A stretch of 64,000 nucleotides of DNA from Gymnogyps californianus (taxonomy: Eukaryota > Chordata > Aves > Accipitriformes > Cathartidae): positions 930,001-994,000 of the forward strand of contig NW_026114224.1 of the NCBI RefSeq assembly GCF_018139145.2, written 5' to 3'. Below the pieces are notes generated by a model that saw only the letters and a list, made by a program, of their open reading frames with translations, was not told the DNA's origin and ran no database searches. Numbering within the stretch: the first letter of the stretch is position 1; each line of letters opens with the position of its first letter. The position numbers and the translations under genes were made by a program. Shown one piece after another: positions 10,275-21,573 of the stretch.

Positions 10275-10835
10275 GTAAGCCTGAGTCCGCTCCATCTCTC
10301 CCTGTGGGCTGAGCTGCTGTCATGGTGGCTCCTCAGGTTGATACTTGGGCTGCCTCAGCTTGGCCCTGCAACAGAACTGTTTAAGGGCTGTCACCTCTGT
10401 CCCTTTTGGCGGAGGTGGCTGGGAGGGCTGGGAAGAGGGGGTTTCTTTAAAGCACAAGGGGATCAATGGGGCTGAGCTGCAGGGACGTCTGCCCACCAGA
10501 ATGTCTGCCTGTAGCAGATGGTCTCTAACGAAATGGCCAAGTGCCTCCAGTGCCATCTTTATGACAGCAATGTTTGTTCAGGAGATGGGGTATGACCAGT
10601 CTTGCCACAGGTGCTTTAAACCCACTGTGCTGGGTCCTATCCTGAAAGCGGTTCAGCCGTCCTGTGCCGTGCAATTCGGAGGGCACGATGAGGGCCGTGG
10701 GAACTGTAGGCACAGTAGGTGTTTTTAAAACAAAGTGTGTCCACAGAGAGAGCTGAGGAAAAGCAAGACAGACTGATACTGAGGCTCGTGCTCCCTGCCT
10801 GCTCTGTGTTTCAGCTTTGCCTCCCTCACCGAGAG

Positions 10836-11152
10836 ATGTCTTGCTTCAGACCCTGTCTCCCAACGCCCTGCGGCGCCTCTGGCCCAACCCCACTTGCCAG
10901 CAGCTGCAGTGAGCCCTGTGTCGCCCGCTGCGCGGACTCAACGGTGGCCATCCAGGCCTCCGCGGTGGTGGTGACCCTGCCGGGCCCCATCCTCACCTCT
11001 TTCCCTCAGAGCACAGCCGTGGGATCCTCTCTGTCAGCTGCTGTTGGGAGCTCCTCAGCGCCGGGGGGGTTCCCATCTCTTCTGGGGGCTCCCTTGGTCT
11101 GGGGGGGTCAGGGCTGTGTCTGCCTCCCACCCGCTGCAGTCTGAACTGCTGA
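10836..11152 (+). pseudogene. Feather-type beta-keratin, array copy 1, one-base frameshift
   Basis: This is the same gene as at 24,705-25,022. The first 70 or so residues, including the [15 protein letters not shown] core and [13 protein letters not shown], read normally. One C is then missing near 11,053 relative to copy 2, so the GVPISSGG and cysteine-tail part is out of frame and the shifted frame stops at 11,142-11,144. TATA-like box, noncoding exon, splice sites and the ATTAAA at 11,574 are all kept. The loss falls in a short C run, so consensus error is possible. If real, this array copy would encode an altered C terminus of about 30 residues. Confidence 0.8.
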
Positions 11153-11656
11153 AGCTGGCGGGTCATCCCCTTCGCAGCGGGAAGGCAGATGGGAACTCTG
11201 CATCAGGAGCATGGCCAGGGCTTGCAGGCGGGCTGCGTGTCCTCATCCCACCTGGCAGGAGGGACCTGTGCCCGCTGCTCCTCGCCGCACGGCAGGCCTC
11301 GCCGTGCCTCCTCTGGCTTTGCTTTGCTCTGAGCTCCTTGAGACAGCACTCGTTCTCTTCTGCTTTGCTGAACCTCCTGCCGACGGGGGAGGGTGCCGGA
11401 GCTAGGGACTGCTCTTGCTGGGCTGGGATTGTCACCAGGTAGAGCAGAATGGGAAAAGGCAAGCGCTTTGTGTGGAGCTTGTCCTTGGGAAATGGGCCAT
11501 TCTCTGTGCCTCCCTGAACCCTGCAGATGTGTTTCTTGGTCTCTCTTCTGTGCCACTGCATTTCCTCCTTCTCATTAAAGACTTTGTGCAGCATAGCTGG
11601 CGACTCGTGGTGCTTTGTTCTCCTCCCCCCTCAGTTGGCCAAGCCCTCTGCAAGGC

Positions 11657-11936
11657 TGTCATGGTTTCAGCCCAGCTGGCAACTGAGCACCACGCGGCCG
11701 CTCGCTCACTCCTCCCTGCCCTGGTGGGATGCGGAGGAGAATCGGAAGAAAAGGTAAAACCTCGTCAGTTGAGATAAGGACACTTTAATAGGACAACACA
11801 AGGAGAGAAGAAATAACAATAATAGTAACAGAAGAATATATAAAGCGAGTGATGCACAATGCAACTGCTCACCACCCGGAAACCCCATGCTCAGCTTCTT
11901 GTGAAAGTTAACTCTCTCCCAGCCGAACCCAGGACA
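11657..11936 (-). mobile_element. Short internally deleted LTR, copy 1
   Basis: On the minus strand it starts TGTCCTGGGTTCGGCTGGGA with GTTAACTTT, and it ends with GTGGTGCTCAGTTGCCAGCTGGG and CATGACA. These are the two ends of the same LTR family as 12,510-13,110, with most of the U3 part missing. It lies just downstream of the keratin poly(A) signal. Confidence 0.7.
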
Positions 11937-12154
11937 AAGGAAGAGGGCGAACTTGCTCTCTCCCATGACAGTGAGCCTGTCCCCATGCATGGGGCACTGC
12001 AAGTTGTGGGTGGAGCTCCCTGAACTGAGACCAGAGCACCAAAAACAAGCAAGCAGGCAAGAGAAAGACAGAAAAGCCTCAGAGAAATGGATGGAACAAG
12101 AAGCAATGGACAGGGGTGGAAATACAACTAATGCCACACACAGTGGTGGTCAAA

Positions 12155-12300
12155 GATGGGAAACGGTTGCCCAGGGAGGTTGTAGATTCTCCGTCTTTGG
12201 AGATGTCCAACATCCAACCAGGCAAGGCCATGAAAAAGGTCCTCTACTTGACCCTGCTTTGAGCCGGGCGTGGACTGCATGATCTCCACCTCAGGTGTTG
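12155..12300 (+). mobile_element. CR1 LINE 3' untranslated fragment, copy 1
   Basis: The plus strand carries the CR1 signature GGTTGCCCAGGGAGGTTGTAG, CTCCGTCTTTGGAGATGTCC, CTTGACCCTGCTTTGAGC and GGACTGCATGATCTCC. It ends soon after. The copy 2 equivalent is at 26,018-26,163. Confidence 0.85.
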
Positions 12301-12509
12301 AGCCACTGCTGGATGCCCTCATCCAGGAGCAGTCATCAAGAACAAGGGAGCAGAGAGGGGACAGGGGACAGCGCTCAGGAAAGCTGCAGAGCTGTGGTGG
12401 CACAGGGCAGGAGAAAGGGCACTGATGTCAGTCCCAGGGCTGGGAGCACAGGAAAGGAAGGAAGATCAGAGTGCGTTAAACAATTGACCCAACAGCAAGG
12501 CAAGGGGAT

Positions 12510-13110
12510 TGTCGTGGTTTAACCCCAGTCAGCAACTAAGCACCACGCAGCTGTTTTCCCCTCCCCTCCCAGTGGGGTGAGGAGGAGGAAAGGAAAGAAA
12601 AAAAAGTAAAACTTGTGAGTGAAGAACAGTTTAATAACTAAACTAAAATAGAATACTAACAATAGTAATAATGAAATATAATAATAATCGTAATGAAAAG
12701 GAATACAACAAAAAAAGGAAGGGGGGCGGGGGGGGAGAAAAAAAAACAGTGATGCACAATGCAATTGCTCACCACCCGCTGACCAATGCCCAGTTAGTTC
12801 CCGAGCTGCGATCCACGCCTCCCGGCCAACTCCCCCTGTTTATATACGGGGCATGACGTTCCATGGTATGGAATACCCCTTGGGCTAGTTCAGGTCAGCT
12901 GCCCCGGCTATGCTCCCTCCCAGCTTCTTGCACACCTGCTTGCTGGCAGAGCATGGGAAACTGGAAAGTCCTTGGCTTAAGATAAGCGCTACTTAGCAAC
13001 AACTAAAACATCAGAGTGTTATCAACATCATTCTCACACTAAATCCAAAACACAGCACTGTACCAGCTACTAAAAAGAAAGTTACCTCTGTCCCAGCTGA
13101 AACCAGGACA
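12510..13110 (-). mobile_element. Solo LTR with 5-bp target duplication (ERVL-like), copy 1
   Basis: The element lies on the minus strand, from TGTCCTGGTTTCAGCTGGG at 13,110 to GGGGTTAAACCACGACA at 12,510. It is flanked by the same five bases, GGGAT, at 12,505-12,509 and 13,111-13,115. A 5-bp duplication fits the ERVL class. A TATA box lies near 12,845 and the 3' third is rich in A/T microsatellite. No coding part is present. Confidence 0.85.
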
Positions 13111-13161
13111 GGGATAAAGTGTAAGCATGCTGAGGAAAGCCCTGAGGGAGCCAAAACTCAG

Positions 13162-13233
13162 AGGTCCCACTAAGCTGTGAACGCAGATCACTGGATTCAG
13201 AGTCCAGACTGCTCACCATTACACCATGGGACC
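13162..13233 (-). tRNA. tRNA-Gln (anticodon CTG), possibly low-scoring, array copy 1
   Basis: The minus strand gives a 72-base tRNA with acceptor GGTCCCA/TGGGACC, in which the usual GGTTCCA/TGGAACC is changed at paired positions so that pairing is kept. The A box is TGGTGTAATGGTGAGCA and the anticodon is CTG inside TGGACTCTGAATCCA. The T arm is irregular: CTGCG faces CTTAG, leaving one mismatch and one wobble, and the T loop is TTCACAG. A TTTT lies a few bases downstream. It may be a functional variant tRNA-Gln or an early pseudogene. Confidence 0.8.
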
Positions 13234-14322
13234 ACCTGGACAGACCCTGTCTTTCCCCTCTGGCCACCCTCGCTGAGCCATATGCTCCTGGCTGAGCCTG
13301 GCAGTCTCTCCATCTCCCTGGCCACCACCAAGTGCAGCCTTCCTCCAGGGCCACTGGGCACTCTCTACTCACAGGATCTTTCAAGGGAGTGCCAGAGCTC
13401 TTTGCGCAAGCCTGGCATGCCCTCTCGTACAAGACCCAGGCTGGTAACCTGTGAGAATCTTCTTCTCGCCTAATTAGACCTGCTTATGAAGTTTCCAGCT
13501 TAACCTCTTCAACATTGCACCTCACAGACTACATTCATGGCCCAGCGATCGGTGGTTCGATGCTTGCACTTGCGGTCTCTGCTGCTGCCTCCCTTCACCC
13601 CCGTGTTGGACAGCCTGCCAGTCTGCCTGGGTAAGTTATTGCCTCTCCTGTTTCTCACCTCGTAGCTCATCCGAAGCAGCCGTGAAGCAGATATCCTTAC
13701 CCTTGGTTGCAGTCCTAGCCAAGCTCCTGACCTTGCCGAACGAGGCAACCAAGAGAGAGGGCAGGGGAGGACGTTCAGCAGAGGGAAGAGCTCGCAGGAG
13801 GACCCGACGCAGCTCCTTCAGCATCTCCCTCAATTACGACGTGCTCCGGCATGCTCTGATACCACCTTGTGCATGTCCCCTCTTCCTCTTCCTGTGTGCA
13901 CAGGAAGACCTCTTGTGTGGCTCGTATTTCCTGACTGCGGTCCTTCTGAAAAATGCCACCAGTGCTCATGCAACCTGTGGTGGCATTGCGTGAGTGAGGA
14001 TGTCTCTCTCCTGTCAGCAGTGTTGGAGAGAAATGCCCCAGAGCCCGCCACATCCCTGTTGGCCTCTTCCTGGTCGGCCTTTACTCCCCCCTGCCCCTCT
14101 TCCCACTGGTGCTGTCCATGTTTGCTGGTGAGGAACTGCCAGTTCCGCAAAACTTTTGGGGTTGAAATCCTGCTGGTCAACGCCACATCCTGGACTGGCA
14201 CCTACAGAATGTGCCACTGGACCTGAAAGAGGGAAGGACGCATCTCAGGGGCTCTCCAGCTTCGGGAGCAGAGGGCAGAGGAGCTCCCTGATGACTAAGG
14301 AGAGGGAAAAGTTGCCCCGTCA
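13234..14322. other. Intergenic stretch, no gene recognised (copy 1)
   Basis: This stretch lies between tRNA-Gln and the next array unit. A GGTTCGATGCT sequence near 13,554 resembles a pol III B box but has no tRNA around it. The open frames differ between copies by one-base indels. The equivalent is 27,087-28,167 in copy 2. Confidence 0.6.
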
Positions 14323-14558
14323 CCAAAGAAGGGGAAGAAGGACTATCTGGGGAACCAAGGAAAGGTGGTGAATTCCCCAGGGGCTCTCCCTCCCTGTTTC
14401 TGTTGTAGGCCTACCCAGCTGGTACTGGTGGGGCAGCATGGGTATGCCCCTTTCTCCTTCTGCAGGAGCTGGGACTGCAGCAAGAGCTGAGCAGAGCCCC
14501 CAGAGGAGCAAGAAGCCTGCAGCGAGGAGAGGGAAGGAGGCCAAGAGAGAGAAGAGCC

Positions 14559-14641
14559 TGTCAGGAGTGGGAGTCGAACCCACGCCTCCCAGGGAGACTG
14601 CAACCTGAATGCAGCGCCTTAGACCGCTCGGCCATCCTGAC
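14559..14641 (-). tRNA. tRNA-Leu (anticodon CAG), array copy 2
   Basis: This tRNA-Leu-CAG is identical in sequence to the copy-1 gene, with the same arms, boxes and A discriminator. Its upstream flank is a mixed CCG/CTG repeat rather than nearly pure CTG, so the gene has stayed constant while the adjoining triplet tract has changed. Confidence 0.95.
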
Positions 14642-14696
14642 CTGCTGCCGCCGCCGCCGCCGCCGCCGCCGCTGCTGCTGCTGCTGCTGCTGCTGC
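14642..14696. repeat. CCG/CTG triplet repeat upstream of tRNA-Leu, copy 2
   Basis: About eight CCG triplets are followed by eight CTG triplets directly against the tRNA-Leu 5' end. Copy 1 has no CCG block at this place. Confidence 0.9.
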
Positions 14697-15273
14697 CAGA
14701 GCCAGCCCACCTCAGGCAGCCTCCTCCTGGCACTGCTGCAGGGGGAGCTGGCTCCTGGCAGCACCCTTGCCCTGCTCCCACCACGGGCTGCTGACAGGCG
14801 ACCGCAGCTCCTACACGCGCTTCAGACCACACGGAACACGAGTAGCCAGCACAGGGGCAGCACACTTCCGACGCGTCTCCCAAAGGCCAAGGCAATCCTT
14901 CACAGGACCAAGCAAAGGAACCGTCAGCAAATTACGGCTCTGCGCACGCCAACATCCTGTCAAGGGGCTCCAGGCACACGCCTGCCTTTCTCATGGACGG
15001 TTCCTGGGGCAACAAGGGTGCTTCCTTCTTCCCTGCCCTCCGTGGGCAAGGAGGGCTCTGCCACACCAACCCCTGGGGGAATGCTGGGGTGGTCTCAAGG
15101 AGTCAGTGTGCGGGAAAGGGGCTGGAGAGTCAAGGCGAAAGGACACGAGATGCGCCAAGTGCTGAGCAATGACTGAGCTCCAGTTCCTGTGGGGAAGAGG
15201 CCCGCTTGCCGCCCGTGGTGCAGAGGAAGGAGGTCACAGCTCTCTCTGGGATTTGTTGCTTCGTGGAAGGAAC

Positions 15274-15371
15274 TAGACTGCAAGGCATCTCAGGAGGGCA
15301 CTAGTCCAAATGCCTGCTCAAAGCAGGGCTAGCCCCAAAGCTAGAGCAGGCGGCTCAGTGCCTGAGCCCCA
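15274..15371 (-). mobile_element. CR1 LINE 3'-end fragment, copy 2
   Basis: This is the array-copy equivalent of the fragment at 955-1,052, nearly identical to it. Confidence 0.6.
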
Positions 15372-15701
15372 CTGAAACGTGAGGGTGATACCCAGGCATG
15401 GAGAATCCCAAAGTTCTCTGGGCACCTGCTCCAGTGCTACAGCACTCCCTGAGAATCTCTGAAGGGTCCAAAGCAGCCCCTGCAGTCTGCTTTTGCCAAG
15501 GCGGGCCTTGCTAAGAGCCAGGCCTGTGTCTGCTGGCCTAGGAGGTGCCCAGAGGCCTGGCCATGAGGCAAGGCTGGAGGGGGAGTCAAGGGGAGGGCCT
15601 CGAGTGCCCTATGGGAGCTGAACTTCCTGAGGGAAGCTGAGTTGGTTTGGAACAGGAAAGGCAAGGCCCTCTGGAGCCAGGCTGAGTAAAAGAACCTTGT
15701 C

Positions 15702-15773
15702 TGCGTTGGCCAGGAATCGAACCCGGGTCAACTGCTTGGAAGGCAGCTATGCTCACCACTATACCACCAACGC
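15702..15773 (-). tRNA. tRNA-Gly (anticodon TCC), array copy 2
   Basis: This is identical to the copy-1 tRNA-Gly-TCC, including the TTTT terminator a short distance downstream on the transcribed strand. Confidence 0.95.
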
Positions 15774-17328
15774 TCCTCGACCCACTCCTGCCTCCTGCTC
15801 CTCCACCCCGCAGCCTCGCCTCCCTCCTGCCCCTCCACTTCCCAGACTCCCCTGCCTCCTGCTCTTCCAGCTCACAAACTCCACTCTCTCCACTTCACAG
15901 CCCGGACGGCCTCCTCCTTCCAGCCCCCTGCACACACACGGCCTCAAGCCCATCGGATGACTCTGGGCTTCTCTCTGTCTGACGTGTTGGCTAGGGAAAC
16001 TATCCTTTCCAGTCGGGCTATGTGACCGTGGGGTAGGATGTGCTCATCTGTTCTTGATGCCATTGAGTGAAACATCAGGGCAGCACCCCTTATACTACTT
16101 TCTCAACCAGAGGCACGCTGGCAAGCCCCACCCCCCCCACCCTGCAGCACCCCCTAACCCCTCCACTACCAAAACCTTGCCATATGTAGCCAACACAGTG
16201 CCCCTTGGCAATACCGTAGGGCATAACACTGAGGTAACACAGGCGGAGTCTGCCCCAGTCGGAGCCACATTCACGCTGTCCCAGGCTAACATGTGGTTGC
16301 ACCATGCACCCTTTGGTTGAATTAAAAAGGCACAGCAGCCAGCCTGGGTTTCTTCTGAGTCACTGGATATGTCCCTATCTTGTACACTTGTCTAGGATTA
16401 GCTCAGCAACCAGTGAGCGGAAAGCAGGCAATGCGAGGGTAACAATTCTCTATCTACGTAATGTGCAAATAGGCCAAGTGGATTATTTCTAGCACAAGTT
16501 TCTTGATCCACTTGGTCGGATATGAGCATCTGCCACATTCCGTGCTGCATGCCCGTAAGCAATTTGTTTTGCAGGACTCTAGGCATTACCTGTTCCTGGG
16601 CTAAAATCTGCCTTGTGCTGCTCCTGGTTTTGGTGGTGGATGATTGCTTTGGTCAATCCCCATGCCAGCACTGATGAATGATGAAGTACAGCTGACCAGG
16701 ACGTACCTTCCTCTACATACACGGGGGGGCACCACTTTCTTTCAGCCGCCATTTTCTTATTAGACACCATAACCAACATGTTTTCCTACTGCTCTGTGAT
16801 TGGCTGACAGCCATCTCTTGACCCCGTCATACCCACCTGCTCTCAGGCAGACCTGTGACTGGCTGTGAGGACCAGCCAACCCTACCTGTGTACCCAGAAG
16901 CACATCTGAAAAGGAAGCCCCACTCACTAAATACAGCAAAGAGGCAACTCTTGACAGCGTCATTCCCCATGGGTTCTCATATTGCTTTGTGATTGGCTGA
17001 CAGCCATTTTTGACACTGTCGTGCCCGCATGTTCTCAGGTCTCCCCTGATGGGCTGTCCGCTTCCTTTGGAACAAGAAGCGTTCAGATATAAAAAGATAC
17101 ACCAGGCAGTGGTATCCACTATGGAATGAACACAAGCACCTAGCGCAAGCAATATTCCTGTGCATGGCCCGTCACCTGCAGAGCCAGAGGCGACCTCACG
17201 GTCAACATCCAAGCGATCTTCTGGCTTCTGGCCCATCAGGTACTAAAGTAGAAGGGAGCTCACCTGCAGATACCCATGCCATCTTCCTGCTGCCAGCTCG
17301 TGAAGCACTCGGACAAGGAGAACTTCTG

Positions 17329-17482
17329 CAAGAGGCCGCTCTCCATTGTCTTTGAAAGGTCACGGCAATTGGGAGAGGTTCCTGAGGCCTGGAAGCAAGT
17401 CAGTGTCGCTCCTATCTTCCCAAAAGGCACAAAGGAGGACCTGCACAACAGCAGGCTGGTCTGCCTCCCCTCGATCCCTGGG
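17329..17482 (+). mobile_element. CR1 LINE reverse-transcriptase fragment, copy 2
   Basis: This is the same CR1 ORF2 fragment with the frame extending further: VSVAPIFPKGTKEDLHNSR and then CLPSIPG, matching the CR1 KKEDPGNYRPVSLTSVPGK region. It remains a short non-functional piece. Confidence 0.8.
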
Positions 17483-18463
17483 ACACCAGACAAACCGGGC
17501 CCGGGCTCCACGCATGCCCTCTGCACAGACCTACGGTCAGGCCCAGGGTTCAGTGGACCTGCTGTTCAGTGGACATGCTTGTGGGAGTGAGAGAGGGGGG
17601 GTGTCCAGCACTGCATTCTAGTCCAGAGCAGCCAGAGGGGAAGAAAAGGATCAGGCCATGTGCAGTTTTGGGTAGTGAAGAATGAAAGACAAACAAAACA
17701 CCGCCATTCCTCTCACTTTTACCAGGCTCAGCTACAGTCCTTCACTGCAGACTGCTCCGGCATGGGTTCTCCCCGTGCTGCAGACCTGAACAGGAAAATC
17801 TGTTTCAGCGTGGGCTCTTCCACAGGCTTCAGGCCTGTCAGGAAAAAGCTGCGCAAGTGGCTCAGTGTTGTGGAGGCAGCTGGAATCAGCTGTGTGCAGC
17901 GGCAGGGCAGCCCCTTGCCTCTGCTCACAGAGGCCACCCTGCAGCACCCCCTCTCCCCTCCACTGCCAACACCTAGCCACATAGAGCCAATACAGTGCCC
18001 ATTGGGAATACCTGCTCGGCCCTGCTCCTGGCTGGACCTGCGCGTGGGCACGGCAGCAAAGAGACTAGGATGGAGAAAACCCCGAGATGGTCAAGTTGAT
18101 TGGACAGGTGTTTGCCAGAGTAGCACCAGCCTTGTCCTCCTCCCCACCTGCAGATTCCTGGAGGTGCCCGCTTGCGGCTGGGAAGTTGGGATTGAGCTGC
18201 CTGACGGGAAGGGAGAAACAGTTGTGTCCCAGGACCCCCAGTTCCTTGTGGGGGGAGGTCTGGCTGCCGCTGCAGACCCACGGGTCTGCCTTGGTGAGGG
18301 TCCCTTTGGGAGTGCTGGCTCGTAAGAAGGCAAAGGAGAAAGAAGGCGGCGGTGGCAGAGAGAAGGGGCTGAGGGAGCGGCGGGCCATGGGCATGGCCGC
18401 GCAGAGAGCCAGAGCAGTGCAGGTGAAAAGTTGCTGGGAGAGGCAGCAGGAGGAAAAAGCAAT

Positions 18464-18535
18464 TAGCAGAGGATGGTTTTGATCCATCGACCTCTGGGTT
18501 ATGGGCCCAGCACGCTTCCGCTGCGCCACTCTGCT
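18464..18535 (-). tRNA. Initiator tRNA-Met (anticodon CAT), array copy 2
   Basis: This is identical to the copy-1 initiator gene, including the unusual A in the T loop and the downstream T run. Conservation of the variant base in both copies means it predates the array duplication. Confidence 0.95.
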
Positions 18536-18690
18536 CCCCCTGGCACCTCAGCTGGGACCTCCCACAGCCCGGCCTCATGCTCCCTGGCACTGCCAGCGCT
18601 CATGCCTCCTTCCCTTTGTCTATCCTGTGCCCTCACCCGCGCAGCAAAATTGTCTCCCTGGAAACTTCACCTCCTTTGGGCCTGGGCTGC

Positions 18691-19113
18691 TGTCCTGGTC
18701 TTGGCTGGCATGCAGAGACTTAATTTGCTTCCTAGTAGCTGGGACCGTGCAGTGCTTTGCATTTAGTGGGAAAATTATCTTCATAACACCCTGATGGTTT
18801 TAGTTGTTGCTAAGTAGTCTTTATACTCAGTCAAGGATAGTTCAGCTTCTCATGCCCAGCCTGCAAGAAGGCTGGAGGGGCACAAGAAGTTGGGAGGGGA
18901 CACAGCCAGGAGAGCTGGCCCAAACTAGCCAGAGGGATATTCCATACCATATGACGTCATGCCCAGTATATAAACTGGGGGAGCTGGCTGGGGGGGGCGG
19001 ATCGCTGCTCGGGAACTAACTGGACATCGGTGTGCATCACTTGATTTGTATTATTTGTATTTGTATCTAGTTCTTGTATCTAAAACTGTATCTTGTATCT
19101 AAAAACCACGACA
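18691..19113 (+). mobile_element. Diverged solo LTR, endogenous retrovirus, copy 2
   Basis: This is the array-copy equivalent of 4,816-5,238 with the same ends and TATA box, so the insertion predates the array. Confidence 0.75.
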
Positions 19114-20442
19114 GGAGGGTAGCTCAAGGGCCTTGCCTTGCCCTTCTCCCCATAGCTCCTGCCCATAAACCTGGCTGGGGACTTTCTCTTTGACCACCCA
19201 AGCTGGCTCTGCAGGCACTGAAGGAAACCCCGGAGCGAGGGGGCAGCCTTGTTGCTTGGCAGGGCGGAGAGGAGTGGCTCTCCAGCGAGCTCAGGAGGGC
19301 TGCAACCCTGCCCAGAAATCCAGCTCGCACGGGGTGCGGGACTGTACCCAGTGTAAAAGTCAGTTCTTTGCTGGCCAAGGAGGGAGACAAGGACGTTTAG
19401 CATAGAATTACCAAGGGAATCCGTAAATCCCTAATTTTAGCTGTGCACATAGCGGTGCCCCAGCCTAACACGTGGAGGACCCCGACATAGAGGAAAGCAG
19501 GGTTTCTAGATGTTTACAATGCAGTTGTGTTGACCAGTCAAATTACTCCTGTTAAGGGGTGGGCTAATCAGTTACTATTGCTCGCGTAAGCACTAGGTGC
19601 TTCTCCCGGGCAGGTGGTGTGGACGTATGGTCAGTGGGCTGTTAATCTTCCTGGTTCTAGACCAATGTCCCGTGCAGGCGGAGGGGTTTTCTACTAGATT
19701 CAGGTCGATTGCTGTTCTCACCCTGGTTATATACCTGGGTTTTTTTTGAAAGACAAATCTCCTATTGTTCTATTGTCTGTATGGGGTGTTCTCAGCCAGT
19801 GAGAGACAGTTTAGGTTGCGTCTTCAGGTCTCGTTGACCCTGAGGTAAAAGCTCTTAGTCCTAGGCAGTGTTCCTTCCTCTAAGCAAGTCGTACAGCAGT
19901 TACTGCCTTGCCTTTCACACCAGCTGCGAGGGCCTTGCCCTGCCCGTGCTGTGCTGCGCTCCCCCCCAGCTCCTGGCTTGTCTTCCCTCCTGGCGCAGCC
20001 CTGCCCTTGCTGCTCGCCAACAGCCGAGGGCTGCCCCCGCCACCTTGCAGGGTGCCAAAGAGCCAGAGAAACCCTCCTCTCCGTGCCTGGCGCCATTCCT
20101 GTCCTGCCCAACGCTGCTGGGGGTGGAGGTGGTTCCCAGTCGCCCCAGGGCAGGGCTGGCCCATCCGGACTGGGTGGTGGCCAGTCTTAAATGCTGCCGG
20201 ATGTGTCCCAGGAAGGCTCTGGGCAGGCTGAGCTAGTAGAACCTCTTGGTGAGGCTGAGGGACGAGGTGGCAGTGCTGAGGCCTGCATTTTTGGGCTTGT
20301 GTTTGCTGGTTCCCTGTCCCATCCACACGCCAGAGCACACAGCAAGCAAGCAGAGGAGACAAAAGCAAAAGCGGGATGGAGAGGGCTGGGATGGGGGAGC
20401 AGATGTGAGCACGGAGAGTGCGGCCGCAGCCTGCCTGCTGCA

Positions 20443-20512
20443 GGGGCTATTGCTCAGGGGAGAGCATTTGACTGCAGATCAAGAGGTCCCTGGCTCAGCT
20501 CCGGGTCCCCCT
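20443..20512 (+). pseudogene. tRNA-Cys (GCA)-like relic, array copy 2
   Basis: This is the same decayed tRNA-Cys-like sequence as in copy 1 with the same lesions. The decay therefore happened before the array was duplicated. Confidence 0.75.
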
Positions 20513-21491
20513 TCCACTGCCCCTTTCCTTCTTCATCCGTGCTGCCAACCTCCCTCAGCTTCTCTTTTGCTTGCACTGCTTCCGCCACCCTCAGTGGCAT
20601 GGCTGCGGGGAACGGACCATGCACCAGCCACTGGCTCTTCTCTCCTTCTCCTTCTCCGGCTCTCTCTGCATGTGCCCCTCCGAGTTTCCCTTTCCCTTAA
20701 GATGCTGAACCACCCAGGCAGGCTACCTGCAGCCCCTCCTCTGCTGCTGCTCTGTGGGGAGCAGCTGGGTATGCGACTGAGAGAAGCCCTCTGGGAAGCC
20801 TCCGGGTCTTTTCCATGCCACCCATCAGGGTCTGTGATGGCAGGGGATGGTCTCCTGATGCCGCAGTCACCACCATGGCCTCTTTCACACTTCCACGTCT
20901 TTCCCAGAAGAGGAGGAGCCAGGAGAGACCCACCCCTTATCATCTCATTCTTCGGTTAAATTTGGAAAGCCCCGGGGAAAGGTTGTCCATGTGTGCAAGG
21001 GCTGGGGCTGGGTCAGGCAGAATATCCCCAGGACCCCAGGCAAGATCTCAGATCCATGAGGTGTCTTGCCTTCATCTTTAGCAATGAGGACCATGTTGTG
21101 CAGGCTCTCTTTGGAGAGGAGCTGCTGTAGTTTCAGGCATAGGGAAGACAGCTGGTGGGGTTGTTCTGCTTGGGATGTCAGGTGAGCTCAGGCTCTTAAG
21201 TTCTGCTCAAGAACCAACAACAGTGGACCTCTTTTCACGGCTCAGACTCGGCACTGGTCCGTTCTCTTCCCCCAACTTGCCTACCTTGTCAATGGGAGCA
21301 GGATTTCCCATTCATCCAGGAATTTGGGGGCAGGGGGGTGCGGGGACAAGTGCTGTAGGCAAGGGGGTTTTACCGTCTCCCTGGGCACCAGGTACAGTGT
21401 GGAGCTGAGTCCCACGGCTGCAGCGTGGTCCATTGCAGGGAGCCCAAACAGTGTGGTCCATTGCAGGGAGCCCAAAAAGGGGAGTGCGCCC

Positions 21492-21573
21492 CGTAGTTGG
21501 CAGGATTCGAACCTGCGCGGGGAAACCCCAATGGATTTCTAGTCCATCGCCTTCACCACTCGGCCACAACTAC
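21492..21573 (-). tRNA. tRNA-Ser (anticodon AGA), array copy 2
   Basis: This is identical to the copy-1 tRNA-Ser-AGA, with the same compensated acceptor pair and a T run just downstream on the transcribed strand. Confidence 0.95.

Larger units (their letters stand above)
1..14322. repeat. Tandem array unit, copy 1 (about 14.3 kb)
   Basis: The sequence from position 1 recurs at 14,323 and again at 28,168 with near identity across genes, introns and spacers. The offset is about 14,320 bases at the left and drops to about 13,870 after a replaced segment near 1,676-2,267. The unit carries five tRNA genes that look functional, one degenerate tRNA, one keratin gene, several LTRs and CR1 fragments. 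The unit start is arbitrary, because the window may open inside a longer array. Confidence 0.95.

Noticed and set aside
13540..13575. A GGTTCGATGCT B-box-like sequence suggesting another tRNA
   Set aside because: No A box, anticodon arm or acceptor pairing could be found around it.
20246..20959. A 237-codon open frame in array copy 2
   Set aside because: The same place in copy 1 is broken by indels, no domain is visible, and it overlaps the tRNA-Cys relic.
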